A stretch of 64,000 nt of DNA from CAZDVQ01 sp964508975 (lineage in GTDB: Bacteria; Bacteroidota; Bacteroidia; Chitinophagales; Saprospiraceae), in contig CAZDVQ010000006.1 in NCBI GenBank assembly GCA_964508975.1, positions 49,432-113,431 on the forward strand, read 5' to 3'. Positions within the stretch are counted from its first letter, which is position 1, and each line of letters opens with the position of its first letter. Made by a program: the position numbers and the translations under genes. Positions 41,550-51,215 of this stretch are shown piece after piece. The notes under the pieces were generated by a model, which had not been told where the DNA came from, ran no database searches, and saw only the letters and a program-made list of their open reading frames with translations.

Positions 41550-43982
41550 ATGATATTGATTAAATTTGGTGGTACCAGCGTGAGCAGCTTGGCCAATATG
41601 CAGCACGTTCGCGATATTTTAAAGGCTAAATCCGAGCCGTTTATCGTGGTCGTTTCAGCATTGTCGGGTACCACCAACAAGTTGCAATATATTGCAGAAC
41701 AAGCACTTGCGGGTAACTATGAGCCAGAGTTGCAAGCCTTGAAAACCCTGCACCACGATTGGGTGAAAACCCTGCTCCAAGCCCCTCAGCACCCCGCTGC
41801 CATGTTGCATATCCAACAGGTGTACATGGAGCTGGAAGCCATTTGCGAGGCCGTGTATAAACTGCAAGAACTGAGCGATTTCAGCCTGGCCCGTATCATG
41901 TCGAAAGGCGAAATCCTCTCGTCAAAAATGATTCAACTCTACCTGCAACAAGAGGGCTTGGCCTTGGATTACCTGCATAGCCCCGATTTTATCGTGGCCA
42001 AAGGCAAAACCCTGAGTGCTAAACTCGATAAAACTTTAAGTGCGCAACGCTGTAGTACTATCGATACATCGAAATGCTATATCGCCCCAGGTTTTATTGC
42101 TAAAGACGAGCAGGGCCATCTGCTGCTACTAGGCCGTGGTGGTTCCGACTATTCGGCTGCAATGTATGCTAGTTTGTTGAATGCTAGCGCTTTAGAAATA
42201 TGGAGCGATGTGGACGGTATGCTGAATGCCAATCCAAATTTGGTGTCAAAAGCTAGCTTGGTACCTCAGATGAGTTACGCCGAAGCCTTCGAGATGGCCT
42301 ATTTCGGGGCCAAGGTACTTTACCCGCCGACTATTGAGCCCTTGCTGGGACAAAAAATACCCATCTACCTTAAAAATACCTTGAAGCCCCAGGAACAAGG
42401 CACTTTAATTAGCGATAGCCCCAGTGATGATCAGGCTGATATTGTAGGTGTTTCGTCCTTGGCGCAAGTCTCCTTGTTGACTATTTCTGGTTTGGCCCTG
42501 ACGGGTACACCAGGTTCGGCCCGGCGGGTGTTCAGGGCTGTTGAGGCCGCCAACGTGAACGTGTTGATGATTGCACAGTCCTGTTCTGAGCAAAATATCT
42601 GCATTGGTATACAAAGCGCCGATGTGAAAGCGACTATTCAAGCCCTAGAAGAAGCCTTTGCCCATGAAATTCTGCTGGGCAGTATCAATCCGTTTGAGGT
42701 ATCTGACGATAACGTGGTGATTGCCGTGGTGGGTGACAATATGAAATCGCGCGTGGGTTTGAGTGGCAAAGTGCTCAGCGTGCTGGGCGAGAACAACATC
42801 AACGTGAAAGCTATTGTGCAAGGCGCTTCAGAACGCAACATCTCTATCGTGGTGCGCAAGCGCGATGAGCGCAAGGCCGTGAACGTGGTACATGAGCGAC
42901 TTTTCCGCTCCGTAAGCAAAAAAGTACACCTTTTTGTCATTGGCAACGGCAACGTTGGTAGTCAATTTTTAAGTATGCTGGAGCAACAAACCGCTTACTG
43001 TCGCGAACAATTTCAAGTAGAGTTGTGCCTTGTAGGCGTAGCCAACAGTACACGATATTTATTCGACGAGCAAGGTTTAGATTATGCCCAGCTGCCATTT
43101 TTAAAACAACAAGGCAATGCGTACCAACAGGCCGAGCAACTGGTAACGCTACTAGAACAAGCCAACTTGCGCAACAGCATTGTAGTTGACAATACCGCGT
43201 CAGAACTGGTGAGCCAACTGTACAAGGCCCTGTTTAACTTGAGTATATCGGTAGTTACTTGCAATAAGATAGCCTTGAGTGCAGGCCAGGCCGAATACCA
43301 AGCCTTGCATGTGGCCGCTAAACGAAAAAACTGTCATTTTAAATACGAAACCGCTGTGGGTGCGGCGCTCCCCATCATTAAGACCATACAGGACTTGCGG
43401 ATGAGCGGCGACCAAATCCACAAGATTGAAGCGGTACTCTCGGGTAGTTTGAACTTCATTTTTAACGAGTACAAGGCCGAGGCCCCATTCGTTGACATTG
43501 TGAAACAAGCACAACTTGCAGGGTATACAGAACCTGATCCACGTATTGATTTAACTGGCCTGGACGTGCGCCGTAAGATACTCATCTTGGCACGCGAAGC
43601 AGGCTATCAATTGGAACTAGCCGATGCACAGTTCAAGGGATTTATTCCAGAAACTTGTATCCAACAGCCCAGCGTGGACGAATTTTTGGCATCGCTGGCC
43701 CAACACGAGGATACTTTTAAACAATTGTACCTCAATGCCCAAGCCCAAAATTGTAAATTGAAAGTCATTGCTGGGATGGATCAAGGCAAGTTACAGGTTG
43801 CTTTACGTGCCGTAAGCCCAGACAGCCCCTTTTACAAGCTCGATGGCAAAGACAATATCGTGGCGATATACACCAAGCGTTATGCGGCGCAGCCGCTCAT
43901 CGTGAAAGGTGCTGGAGCCGGGGCAGAGCTTACCGCCAGTGGTATATTTGCCGATTTGATGTACCTCGTAAACCATCATTAG
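41550..43982 (+). CDS. thrA: Bifunctional aspartate kinase / homoserine dehydrogenase
   Basis: An 810-aa fused enzyme for the first and third steps from aspartate to threonine. The kinase part (about 1-300) starts with IKFGGTSVSSL (Lys5) and has IWSDVDGMLNANPN; two ACT regulatory domains (about 310-450) bind amino-acid effectors, with CIGIQSADVKATI and VKAIVQGASERNISIVV. The homoserine dehydrogenase part (about 460-810) has the NAD(P) motif IGNGNVG and VGAALPIIKTIQDL. Threonine feedback is likely by family analogy. First gene of thrABC. Confidence 0.97.
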   Translation: MILIKFGGTSVSSLANMQHVRDILKAKSEPFIVVVSALSGTTNKLQYIAEQALAGNYEPELQALKTLHHDWVKTLLQAPQHPAAMLHIQQVYMELEAICEAVYKLQELSDFSLARIMSKGEILSSKMIQLYLQQEGLALDYLHSPDFIVAKGKTLSAKLDKTLSAQRCSTIDTSKCYIAPGFIAKDEQGHLLLLGRGGSDYSAAMYASLLNASALEIWSDVDGMLNANPNLVSKASLVPQMSYAEAFEMAYFGAKVLYPPTIEPLLGQKIPIYLKNTLKPQEQGTLISDSPSDDQADIVGVSSLAQVSLLTISGLALTGTPGSARRVFRAVEAANVNVLMIAQSCSEQNICIGIQSADVKATIQALEEAFAHEILLGSINPFEVSDDNVVIAVVGDNMKSRVGLSGKVLSVLGENNINVKAIVQGASERNISIVVRKRDERKAVNVVHERLFRSVSKKVHLFVIGNGNVGSQFLSMLEQQTAYCREQFQVELCLVGVANSTRYLFDEQGLDYAQLPFLKQQGNAYQQAEQLVTLLEQANLRNSIVVDNTASELVSQLYKALFNLSISVVTCNKIALSAGQAEYQALHVAAKRKNCHFKYETAVGAALPIIKTIQDLRMSGDQIHKIEAVLSGSLNFIFNEYKAEAPFVDIVKQAQLAGYTEPDPRIDLTGLDVRRKILILAREAGYQLELADAQFKGFIPETCIQQPSVDEFLASLAQHEDTFKQLYLNAQAQNCKLKVIAGMDQGKLQVALRAVSPDSPFYKLDGKDNIVAIYTKRYAAQPLIVKGAGAGAELTASGIFADLMYLVNHH

Positions 43983-43983
43983 C

Positions 43984-44913
43984 ATGAACAAAGTATGTGC
44001 ATTTGCGCCCGCTACCATGGCCAATTTGAATGTTGGCTTTGATGTTTTGGGTATGGCTTTGGCCAGTATCGGCGACCATGTTGAAGTGGCCTACAACGAT
44101 TTGGACCATAACCGAATTGTGCAGATTGTGAACGATCCTGGCCTGCCTTACGATGTGACCTTGAATGTTTGCTCGGTGGTTATTCATCATATGCAGCAAG
44201 CCTTGCAACAAAGTCGTGGTGTTGATATCTGGCTCAAGAAAGGCTACCCCGCAGGTAGCGGCTGGGGCAGTAGCAGCGCGAGTAGCGCGGCTGCAGCCGT
44301 AGCTTTTAACCAACTATCAGGCGGGCATTTTACGCCGCAGGCCTTGGTGCATTTTGCGGCCGAGGGCGAGCGCGTCGCTTGCGGCGTGGCGCATTTGGAT
44401 AACGTGGCACCTGCCGTTTTGGGTGGGCTAGTACTGGTTAATCAGGGCCAGATGTTTTCCTTACCGGTACCATCAGGTTTAACCTTGCTCAGTTTTTACC
44501 CGCATATCATCATCAAAACTGCAGATTCCCGTAGTGTCAGCCCGAGGCATATACCCCTGGGCCGCACGGTCCAGCAGATGGCCAACATGGGGCAATTCGT
44601 GTCGGCCTTGTATCAAAATGATGCAGCCAGCATGGGCGCTGCCATGCAGGATTTACTGGTTGAACCATCGCGGAAATGCATGATTCCGTTCTTCGACGAG
44701 ATGCGGGCATTGGCCATGACCAACAATGCCCTCTGTTTCGGTATCTCGGGCTCGGGGCCCTCGGTTTTTGCGTTTTGTACTCAAGCTACGGATGCCCAAC
44801 AAATTGTGCAGGCTTTTGAACAACGCTTTGCGCAATCAGCCATCGAAACGCAGTATTTAATTGAACCACTTCAGCACAACCCAGGGGCCTATATCGTGGA
44901 TAGCCCTTTTTAA
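43984..44913 (+). CDS. thrB: Homoserine kinase
   Basis: A 309-aa GHMP-family kinase that phosphorylates homoserine. It has the N-terminal APATMANLNVGFDVLG, the ATP loop PAGSGWGSSSASSAAAAVAFN (about 91-111) and the GISGSGPSVFAF motif near the C-terminus. It starts 1 nt after the thrA stop and is followed by thrC after 9 nt, so all three are one operon. Confidence 0.97.
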   Translation: MNKVCAFAPATMANLNVGFDVLGMALASIGDHVEVAYNDLDHNRIVQIVNDPGLPYDVTLNVCSVVIHHMQQALQQSRGVDIWLKKGYPAGSGWGSSSASSAAAAVAFNQLSGGHFTPQALVHFAAEGERVACGVAHLDNVAPAVLGGLVLVNQGQMFSLPVPSGLTLLSFYPHIIIKTADSRSVSPRHIPLGRTVQQMANMGQFVSALYQNDAASMGAAMQDLLVEPSRKCMIPFFDEMRALAMTNNALCFGISGSGPSVFAFCTQATDAQQIVQAFEQRFAQSAIETQYLIEPLQHNPGAYIVDSPF

Positions 44914-44922
44914 TGCAAGTTT

Positions 44923-46194
44923 ATGCAATACCTAAATACCAAACAAATTGGCCCGGCGGTGAGTTTCCGCACCGCAACATTGAACGGGTTAGCGCCTGGG
45001 AACGGCCTTTATGTACCCGAATACATCCCTAAAATGGAGCCTGATTTTTTGGATAGTTTAAGTCAGGTGACTTATCCCGAAATTGCTTTCAGGGTGATGA
45101 AACCTTTCGTGGAGGAATCAATTACCGACGAGGATTTGCAGGAAATAGTCAACCATACGGTTAATTTTCCCTTCCCCTTGCAAACGATTGAAACCGATAT
45201 TGCCGTGCTTGAACTTTTCCACGGGCCTACCATGGCATTCAAGGATGTTGGTGCTCGTTTCATGGCGCAGTGCTTGTCGAAATTTGCGGAGCCCGGCGTG
45301 AAAACAACGGTTTTGGTGGCAACCTCCGGCGATACGGGCAGCGCGGTGGCGCATGGTTTTTACCAGGTACCCAACGTTGAGGTGGTGATATTGTACCCGG
45401 CTGCTAAGGTTAGTCCGTTCCAAGCCCACCAAATGTGTTCGTTGGGGCACAATATCCGTGCGGTTTCGGTTGAGGGTACCTTCGATGACTGTCAAGCTAT
45501 GGTGAAGCGGGCTTTTCAGGATGAGGCGCTGAATAAACGCCTGAATTTAAGTTCGGCCAACTCTATCAACGTGGCCCGACTCTTGCCGCAAATGTTGTAT
45601 TATTACTTCATGTACAGCCAGTTGCAAGCTAGTTTGGGGCAAAAGCCCTTGGTGGTTTCGGTGCCAAGCGGTAATTTTGGCAACCTTACAGCGGGCTTGT
45701 ATGCACAGCGCATGGGCTTGCCCATCCATCGGTTTGTGGCGGCCAATAATGCAAACGATACTTTTTTTAAATACTGGCAGCACGGGCAATACCTGGCCAA
45801 ACCCTCGGTTGAAACCTACGCCAATGCAATGGATGTGGGCAATCCCAGCAACTTTGAGCGCATGATGCACTTGTTTGGGCATGATCATGCGGCCTTACGT
45901 GCGGCCATGCACGCGTGTAGCCAATCGGATAAGGAGATTTTGGAACAGATGGAGGCTACCTATAAAAAGTCGGGCTATATCCTGGATCCGCACGGTGCAG
46001 TGGCTTTTCTGGGCTTGAAATCGGTGTTGGCGCCTGGTCAAATGGGCGTGTTTTTGGCCACAGCCAGCCCTGCAAAATTCGAGTCGGTGGTTAAAATGGT
46101 TGTCCCCGAGTTTACAACACCTGATTTGCCGCAACAGCCAGAGCCTCAGCATCATATCCGAAATGAGTACCAGCAGTTGTTGGAGTTATTATAG
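44923..46194 (+). CDS. thrC: Threonine synthase
   Basis: A 423-aa PLP enzyme for the last step of threonine synthesis, converting phosphohomoserine to threonine. The PLP lysine is Lys107 in HGPTMAFKDVGARF. VATSGDTGSAVAHGF and VPSGNFGNLTAGLYA bind phosphate. Length and motifs fit the E. coli-like type. Last gene of thrABC; an A element follows after about 30 nt. Confidence 0.97.
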   Translation: MQYLNTKQIGPAVSFRTATLNGLAPGNGLYVPEYIPKMEPDFLDSLSQVTYPEIAFRVMKPFVEESITDEDLQEIVNHTVNFPFPLQTIETDIAVLELFHGPTMAFKDVGARFMAQCLSKFAEPGVKTTVLVATSGDTGSAVAHGFYQVPNVEVVILYPAAKVSPFQAHQMCSLGHNIRAVSVEGTFDDCQAMVKRAFQDEALNKRLNLSSANSINVARLLPQMLYYYFMYSQLQASLGQKPLVVSVPSGNFGNLTAGLYAQRMGLPIHRFVAANNANDTFFKYWQHGQYLAKPSVETYANAMDVGNPSNFERMMHLFGHDHAALRAAMHACSQSDKEILEQMEATYKKSGYILDPHGAVAFLGLKSVLAPGQMGVFLATASPAKFESVVKMVVPEFTTPDLPQQPEPQHHIRNEYQQLLELL

Positions 46195-46225
46195 TTTGCT
46201 GCCAGGGTAAATATGTTTTGATTTT

Positions 46226-46334
46226 TTTGGGCGTGCCCCTCGCTGTGCTCGGGTCGCTACGCTTCGGGGCTCGCTGTTCGCTCGGCCCGCTTCGCGGTCT
46301 GGGCTTCGCCCACCCCTACGCATCGCTCACGCGA
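46226..46334 (+). repeat. GC-rich intergenic element A, copy 13
   Basis: Starts TTTGGGCGTGCCCCTCGC, has GGGGCTCGCTGTTCGCTCGG and ends GCATCGCTCACGCGA. It is followed by TAATTATGAATTGTAAATTA words. Confidence 0.8.
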
Positions 46335-46406
46335 TTTAATTATGAATTGTAAATTATGGATTATAGGGCTAAGGTGTAGTTTCCGGGTGCGCTCACATCT
46401 TACAAC

Positions 46407-47312
46407 TCACAGCTTCCCACTCTGCTCTCTGCTCTCAGCTCTCTGATCTAAATAAATTTGTCTTACCATGCCGTCAACTAGGCCGGCTTTGGGTACTAAA
46501 ACACCTTTACAGCCTGCAGCTGCCATGACGGTGTTGTAGATAAAGAGCGCATGTGGAATAACCTCGGCACGGTCGGGGTTCATAGACCATTCGCGAATGC
46601 GGGCTTCTATGTCGAGTTGTTGGAGTTCGGCGTGTAGAGAAATGAGCCGTTGAGCAGGAATGATAGCGCCAGCCTTCATGTCGAGCATTTTGACCGTTTT
46701 GTTGATGTTGCCGCCGGTGCCCACGGCCGTGAGTTGTTTGAACCCGATTTTGTTTTTCAAAATCCAGGCCTGCATGCGTTCAAGCTCTTGGCTTACATCC
46801 ATACCTTGTAAAAGCCTTACCGTACCGATGTTGAAGGATTCAGAGGCAAGGGCTTGACCACCAGAGAGGATATTTAGCTCCGTGCTACCGCCGCCTACAT
46901 CGATGAAAATATAGTCCTGCTCCGGGGATAATTCCTGCGACACTCCGCTGTTGAACAAAACCTGGGCTTCCATTTGTCCGTCTATGACTTCGATTTGTAT
47001 GCCTGTTTTCTCGAACACTTCTTGGATGAGCGGCTGTGCATTTTGGGCATCGCGCATGGCTGATGTGGCAAAGGCCCGAACATGTAGTACTTCCTCGGCC
47101 TGTATCATGTGGTAAAAAGCTTGCATGGTGTGTACAAACAAGCGGCTTGATTTTTCGGAAATCATAGCGGTGCTAAACACATCGGAGCCGAGGCGTAGTG
47201 GAACCCGAATCAGCGATTCTTTCTTGAAATACAGGGGTTCTTCCTCCAGGACAACGGCAATCATCATCCGAACGGCGTTAGAACCTATATCAATGGCAGC
47301 GATTTTTAACAT
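46407..47312 (-). CDS. Ppx/GppA-family phosphatase
   Basis: A 301-aa ASKHA-fold hydrolase of the exopolyphosphatase / guanosine pentaphosphatase family. Motifs: AAIDIGSNAVRMMIA (phosphate loop), AFATSAMRDAQN, and FIDVGGGSTEL with the second phosphate-binding loop. It is the short form without the C-terminal HD-like extension. It may act on polyphosphate or pppGpp; the second would link it with the RelA/SpoT enzyme in this window. The last about ten residues (RAESREQSGKL) are encoded by a GAGAGCAGAGA-type microrepeat that reaches past the stop. Confidence 0.9.
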   Translation of the reverse strand: MLKIAAIDIGSNAVRMMIAVVLEEEPLYFKKESLIRVPLRLGSDVFSTAMISEKSSRLFVHTMQAFYHMIQAEEVLHVRAFATSAMRDAQNAQPLIQEVFEKTGIQIEVIDGQMEAQVLFNSGVSQELSPEQDYIFIDVGGGSTELNILSGGQALASESFNIGTVRLLQGMDVSQELERMQAWILKNKIGFKQLTAVGTGGNINKTVKMLDMKAGAIIPAQRLISLHAELQQLDIEARIREWSMNPDRAEVIPHALFIYNTVMAAAGCKGVLVPKAGLVDGMVRQIYLDQRAESREQSGKL

Positions 47313-47320
47313 GAAACTAG

Positions 47321-47382
47321 TTGTAAGATGTGAGATGTAAGATGTAAGATGTGAGTTGTGAGATGTGAGTTGTAAGATGTAA
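47321..47382 (+). repeat. GTTGTAAGATGTGAG microrepeat
   Basis: Seven or so 7-bp words (GTTGTAA, GATGTGA, GATGTAA) directly upstream of the Ppx/GppA start. The same words, inverted, lie just beyond its stop (46390-46412), so the gene is bracketed by them. Confidence 0.8.
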
Positions 47383-47452
47383 GCGCACCAGGAAATTACA
47401 GTATAGTCCTAATAATTAATAATTTATAACTAATAATTATCATTGCGTGAGC

Positions 47453-47547
47453 TGCCTGGAAGGCACCGCACAGCGGTGGTGCGCAGCACCGAGGCGATAG
47501 CCGAGCCTGCAAGGGAGCGACCCGAGCAACGCGAGGGGCACGCCCAA
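47453..47547 (-). repeat. GC-rich intergenic element A, copy 14
   Basis: Reverse orientation: TGCGTGAGCTGCCTGG, core GCACCGAGGCGATAGCCGAGCC, end GGGGCACGCCCAAAA. It lies between the divergent Ppx/GppA and rlpA genes. Confidence 0.75.
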
Positions 47548-47693
47548 AAAATAAAAAAAAATTAGGGCTCGATGCAAAGTGTTTGCCCTGCAAAGTTAGT
47601 TATTTGTAATTCCCCAAAGGCGAAACGCGGGTCGGCAATCATATGTATTATCACTTTTTCGCTCAAGTCTTGACAAAACAAAAGCAATTACGC

Positions 47694-47701
47694 TATCTTT
47701 G
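47694..47701 (+). promoter_or_regulatory. -7 box of rlpA
   Basis: TATCTTTG lies 38 nt before the ATG, with TCTTGAC about 20 nt upstream as a possible -33 element. Confidence 0.6.
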
Positions 47702-47739
47702 GAACTTGAAACACATTATTAATCGAATAATAACCCAAG

Positions 47740-48450
47740 ATGAGACTGCTTTTATTACTCTGTTTGTTATATGCGGGGCAAATGATGGCCCAAACGACTG
47801 AAACGGGCTTGGCCACCTATTACAACGATAAGTACCATGGCCGTAACACCGCGAGCGGTGAGAAATACGACAAAGAAGCCTTAACGGCTGCCCATAAAAC
47901 ACTGCCTTTCGGCACCAAGGTTCGGGTAACCCGCATTGATGGCGGCAATAGCAACTCGGTGGTGGTGAAAATTAACGACCGGGGCCCCTTCCACCACGAC
48001 TTGATCATCGACTTGTCGCGTGCGGCAGCCGAGCCGCTTGGCTTGGTAAAAGATGGCAAAGGCATGGTTAAAATGGAGGTACTTACCCCCATGGAAGAGC
48101 CTAAAAAAGAGGAAGTTAAGAAAAAACCAGAAGGCCCCAACTTTGAGGTGAGCAACATGGAAACCGAGGGCTTGTACAAAATTCAAGTGTTGAAGGTTGA
48201 ACAACGCGGTTTTGGGGTGCAAGTGGCAACTTACACCAATTACGACAGCGTGTTGAAACAAGTGGCCGTACTGCAAAACAACTGGTTTAAAAATATCTTG
48301 GTGTACGTGGCGGGTACTGGCGACGATGCGAGCTACAAAGTTGTTTTAGGCCCATTCCTCGACGAGGCAACGGCCGAAAGTTATAAAGCCAACATCAAGA
48401 AAAAGTATAAAATTGAAGGTTTTGTGGTGAGCCTCAACAACCTAAAATAG
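47740..48450 (+). CDS. rlpA: RlpA-family septal ring lytic transglycosylase with SPOR domain
   Basis: A 236-aa exported protein. Signal peptide MRLLLLLCLLYAGQMMA, a double-psi beta-barrel (about 20-115) with TGLATYYNDKYHGRNTASGEKYD and KINDRGPFHHDLIIDLSRAAAEPLG (catalytic Asp/Arg region), a Lys/Glu-rich linker, and a SPOR-like domain (about 145-236) that binds denuded septal peptidoglycan. No lipobox is present. Unit has its own promoter and terminator. Confidence 0.92.
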   Translation: MRLLLLLCLLYAGQMMAQTTETGLATYYNDKYHGRNTASGEKYDKEALTAAHKTLPFGTKVRVTRIDGGNSNSVVVKINDRGPFHHDLIIDLSRAAAEPLGLVKDGKGMVKMEVLTPMEEPKKEEVKKKPEGPNFEVSNMETEGLYKIQVLKVEQRGFGVQVATYTNYDSVLKQVAVLQNNWFKNILVYVAGTGDDASYKVVLGPFLDEATAESYKANIKKKYKIEGFVVSLNNLK

Positions 48451-48468
48451 TCGTTTTCAAGCGCTTGG

Positions 48469-48517
48469 AACGGTCTTCAGCCAATAGTTTAAGCTTGGTT
48501 GAAGACCGTTTTCTTTT
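48469..48517 (+). terminator. Rho-independent terminator of rlpA
   Basis: AACGGTCTTCA and TGAAGACCGTT form an 11-bp stem, with an inner CCAA/TTGG extension, followed by TTCTTTTT. Confidence 0.85.
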
Positions 48518-48565
48518 TGCTGTTTTTCGAGCCATTTGTAGGGTTATTTTTACGTAAAAAAAGTA

Positions 48566-48573
48566 TATCTTTG
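48566..48573 (+). promoter_or_regulatory. -7 box of gyrB
   Basis: TATCTTTG followed by GCAG lies 65 nt before the gyrB start. Confidence 0.65.
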
Positions 48574-48637
48574 CAGGCCGATACATAGTTGCGACTTTGT
48601 AAGGTTTAAGCATCAACTAAATTGAAGAAAATATTCC

Positions 48638-50608
48638 ATGGAAGATCAAAATCCAGAAATTTTAGATCCGAACAACAACGGTAATTACGATGCCAGTAAT
48701 ATCACCGCCCTCGAAGGTTTAGAGGCGGTTCGTATGCGCCCTGGTATGTATATCGGTAGCACGGATGCCAAGGGTTTACACCACTTGGTGTATGAGGTCT
48801 TGGACAACTCTATCGACGAGCACCTTGCGGGTTACTGTTCTGAAATTGATATATGGATTCACACCGACAACTCGGTAAGTGTGTTCGATAACGGTCGGGG
48901 TATCCCAACCGACAAGCACGAGAAGTTGCAAAAATCGGCATTGGAAGTCGTTATGACCGTACTACACGCCGGTGGTAAATTTGATAAAAAGACCTATGCG
49001 GTATCAGGTGGTTTGCACGGTGTGGGTGTATCCTGTGTGAACGCCTTGTCGTCGGTTTTGCGGGCTGAAATCCACCGCGAAGGCAAGATTTTTGAACAAG
49101 AATACCGCTGTGGTATTCCTCAATACGATACCCGTGTAATTGGTACCTCGGAAAGGACGGGCACTAAAATCCACTTCTTGCCGGATGCCAGTATCTTCTC
49201 TGAAACGGAGTATAACTACGAGACTTTGTCGCGTCGTTTGCGCGAGTTGTCGTACTTGAACAAAGGCTTGAAAATGAGCCTGACCGACGAGCGCCACACC
49301 GACGAGAACGGGAATTTTGTTACAGAGCATTACTTGTCGGAAGGTGGTTTGCTAGAGTTTGCTGTAGCCTTGGACAAAGACAAGGAAAAACTTATCCCAG
49401 TTCCTATCCACGTTCACGGTGAGGAAAAAGGCGTATTTGTAGAAGTTGCCTTGACCTATAACCGCAGTTACCGCGAGAACATCCGTTCGTTTGTGAACAA
49501 CATCAACACGGTTGAAGGTGGTACGCACGTTACGGGCTTCAAGCGCGCTATCAGTACGGTGTTCAAAAACTATGGCGAGAACAACGGCTTCTTCAAGAAA
49601 GTTAAATTTGCTATCAACGGTGAAGACTTCCGCGAGGGCTTAACCGCAGTAGTGGCCGTAAAAGTGCCTAACCCTGAATTCAAAGGCCAAACCAAAGGCG
49701 AGTTGGGCAACCCAGAAGTATCTGGTGTGGTCAACACCGCCGTACGTGCTGCCCTGGAAGCATACTTGGAGGAAAACCCCAACCAAGCCAAGTTGATCAT
49801 CGAGAAAATCATCTTGGCGGCCACGGCGCGTAATGCAGCCGAGAAAGCCCGCGAGATGGTTCAACGCAAAACGGTGTTGACTGGCTCAGGTTTGCCCGGT
49901 AAACTATCGGATTGTGCTTCGAAAGACCCATCTGCCAGCGAGATATTCCTCGTGGAAGGTGACTCGGCGGGTGGTACCGCCAAACAAGGTCGTAACCGTG
50001 AGTTCCAGGCTATCTTGCCACTTCGTGGTAAAATCCTAAACGTGGAGAAAGCCTTGGAGCACAAGATTTACGAGAACGAGGAGATTAAGAACTTGTTCAC
50101 CGCGCTGGGCGTTTCTATTGAAGACCGCGAGGGCGAACGTTTCTTGAACATCGATAAATTGCGCTATCACAAGGTAGTCATCATGTGTGACGCCGACGTT
50201 GACGGTAGCCACATCGTTACCCTTATTTTGACCTTCTTCTTCCGTTACATGCGCCCGCTGGTAGAGCAAGGCTATATTTTCATTGCAGCGCCACCGCTTT
50301 ACCAAGTGAAAAAAGGCAAGAAATCGGCCTACGCCTGGAATGATGAAGAACGCCTCCGCTACATGAAAGAACTGGGCGGTGATGCCGAGACCGGTGTTTC
50401 GGTACAACGCTATAAGGGTCTTGGTGAAATGAACGCCGAGCAACTTTGGGAAACCACCATGGACCCCGAGCGCCGCACCTTGCGCAAAGTATCTATCGAC
50501 GATGCTATTTCAGCTGACGAGGTGTTCTCTATGCTCATGGGCGACGAGGTACCACCACGCCGCGCGTTCATCGAGGCTAATGCCCAGTATGCTAACGTTG
50601 ATGCTTAA
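48638..50608 (+). CDS. gyrB: DNA gyrase subunit B
   Basis: A 656-aa type II topoisomerase ATPase subunit. GHKL ATPase: YEVLDNSIDEHLAG and VFDNGRGIP, GGLHGVGVSCVNALS. The transducer domain follows, then the TOPRIM domain with LVEGDSAGGTAKQGR (Glu440) and MCDADVDGSHI, and the C-terminal YKGLGEMNAEQLWETTMDP. Length is normal for Bacteroidota GyrB. Together with GyrA (not in the window) it introduces negative supercoils. Confidence 0.98.
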   Translation: MEDQNPEILDPNNNGNYDASNITALEGLEAVRMRPGMYIGSTDAKGLHHLVYEVLDNSIDEHLAGYCSEIDIWIHTDNSVSVFDNGRGIPTDKHEKLQKSALEVVMTVLHAGGKFDKKTYAVSGGLHGVGVSCVNALSSVLRAEIHREGKIFEQEYRCGIPQYDTRVIGTSERTGTKIHFLPDASIFSETEYNYETLSRRLRELSYLNKGLKMSLTDERHTDENGNFVTEHYLSEGGLLEFAVALDKDKEKLIPVPIHVHGEEKGVFVEVALTYNRSYRENIRSFVNNINTVEGGTHVTGFKRAISTVFKNYGENNGFFKKVKFAINGEDFREGLTAVVAVKVPNPEFKGQTKGELGNPEVSGVVNTAVRAALEAYLEENPNQAKLIIEKIILAATARNAAEKAREMVQRKTVLTGSGLPGKLSDCASKDPSASEIFLVEGDSAGGTAKQGRNREFQAILPLRGKILNVEKALEHKIYENEEIKNLFTALGVSIEDREGERFLNIDKLRYHKVVIMCDADVDGSHIVTLILTFFFRYMRPLVEQGYIFIAAPPLYQVKKGKKSAYAWNDEERLRYMKELGGDAETGVSVQRYKGLGEMNAEQLWETTMDPERRTLRKVSIDDAISADEVFSMLMGDEVPPRRAFIEANAQYANVDA

Positions 50609-50627
50609 CCAATCAAACGACAAAAAC

Positions 50628-50891
50628 ATGAAAAAACTATTCATCCTGCTGGCTATTGTGGCTTTTGCTGCCGGCGCTTGTAAAACCACCACTACCGGTA
50701 GCAATACCGATGCTGCCAAACCAACAACGGGTAAGTATGCACAAGACGAATCTAAAACCTTGAGCAACGACCCTAACGCGGCTAAGCCCAACATTACCAA
50801 GCCAACGACTTCCAAAACCAAGGAACAATGGGCTAAGGAAAAAGGACTTGATGTCAACAAACCTGAAAAATCGGTAGCCCCCGAGGAATAA
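50628..50891 (+). CDS. Small lipoprotein of unknown function
   Basis: An 87-aa protein. The ATG at 50628 gives MKKLFILLAIVAFAAGAC, a signal peptide with lipobox AGAC (Cys18). The rest is hydrophilic, Thr/Lys/Pro-rich and probably disordered, with TKEQWAKEKGLDVNKP near the end. It lies 19 nt after gyrB and shares its terminator, so it is probably co-transcribed. The longer overlapping frame from 50502 is not supported. Confidence 0.75.
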   Translation: MKKLFILLAIVAFAAGACKTTTTGSNTDAAKPTTGKYAQDESKTLSNDPNAAKPNITKPTTSKTKEQWAKEKGLDVNKPEKSVAPEE

Positions 50892-50898
50892 TAAACGC

Positions 50899-50932
50899 AA
50901 CGGCCTTGATACTTGTATCAAGGCCGTTTTTT
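50899..50932 (+). terminator. Rho-independent terminator of gyrB operon
   Basis: AACGGCCTTGATAC-TT-GTATCAAGGCCGTT is a 14-bp perfect stem followed by seven T. Beyond it, 50933-51215 holds nothing I can identify. Confidence 0.95.
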
Positions 50933-51215
50933 TCTGCTCGTTATTGCTATTTGGTAAGCGGGTACGAATATACTTCATTATTCCCTTATAGTTTGTATGC
51001 TTTAAAAGTACAGTCAAACGGGGTGTGCTTTGTCTAGAGGGTGAATGCCTCAAGCCGCAGCGCCTTTACAAAGCTACAAAAAAATATAAAAAACAAATGC
51101 TGCCGTGCTTTGGGGTTTCTAGATTTTGTTTAATAGGGGAGTGGTGGGTAAGCTATGGTGCCGGTGGAAGTTTCATTGTTGTGCCCTTGAGCGTCTTTTT
51201 CCATTGTCATTTGTT

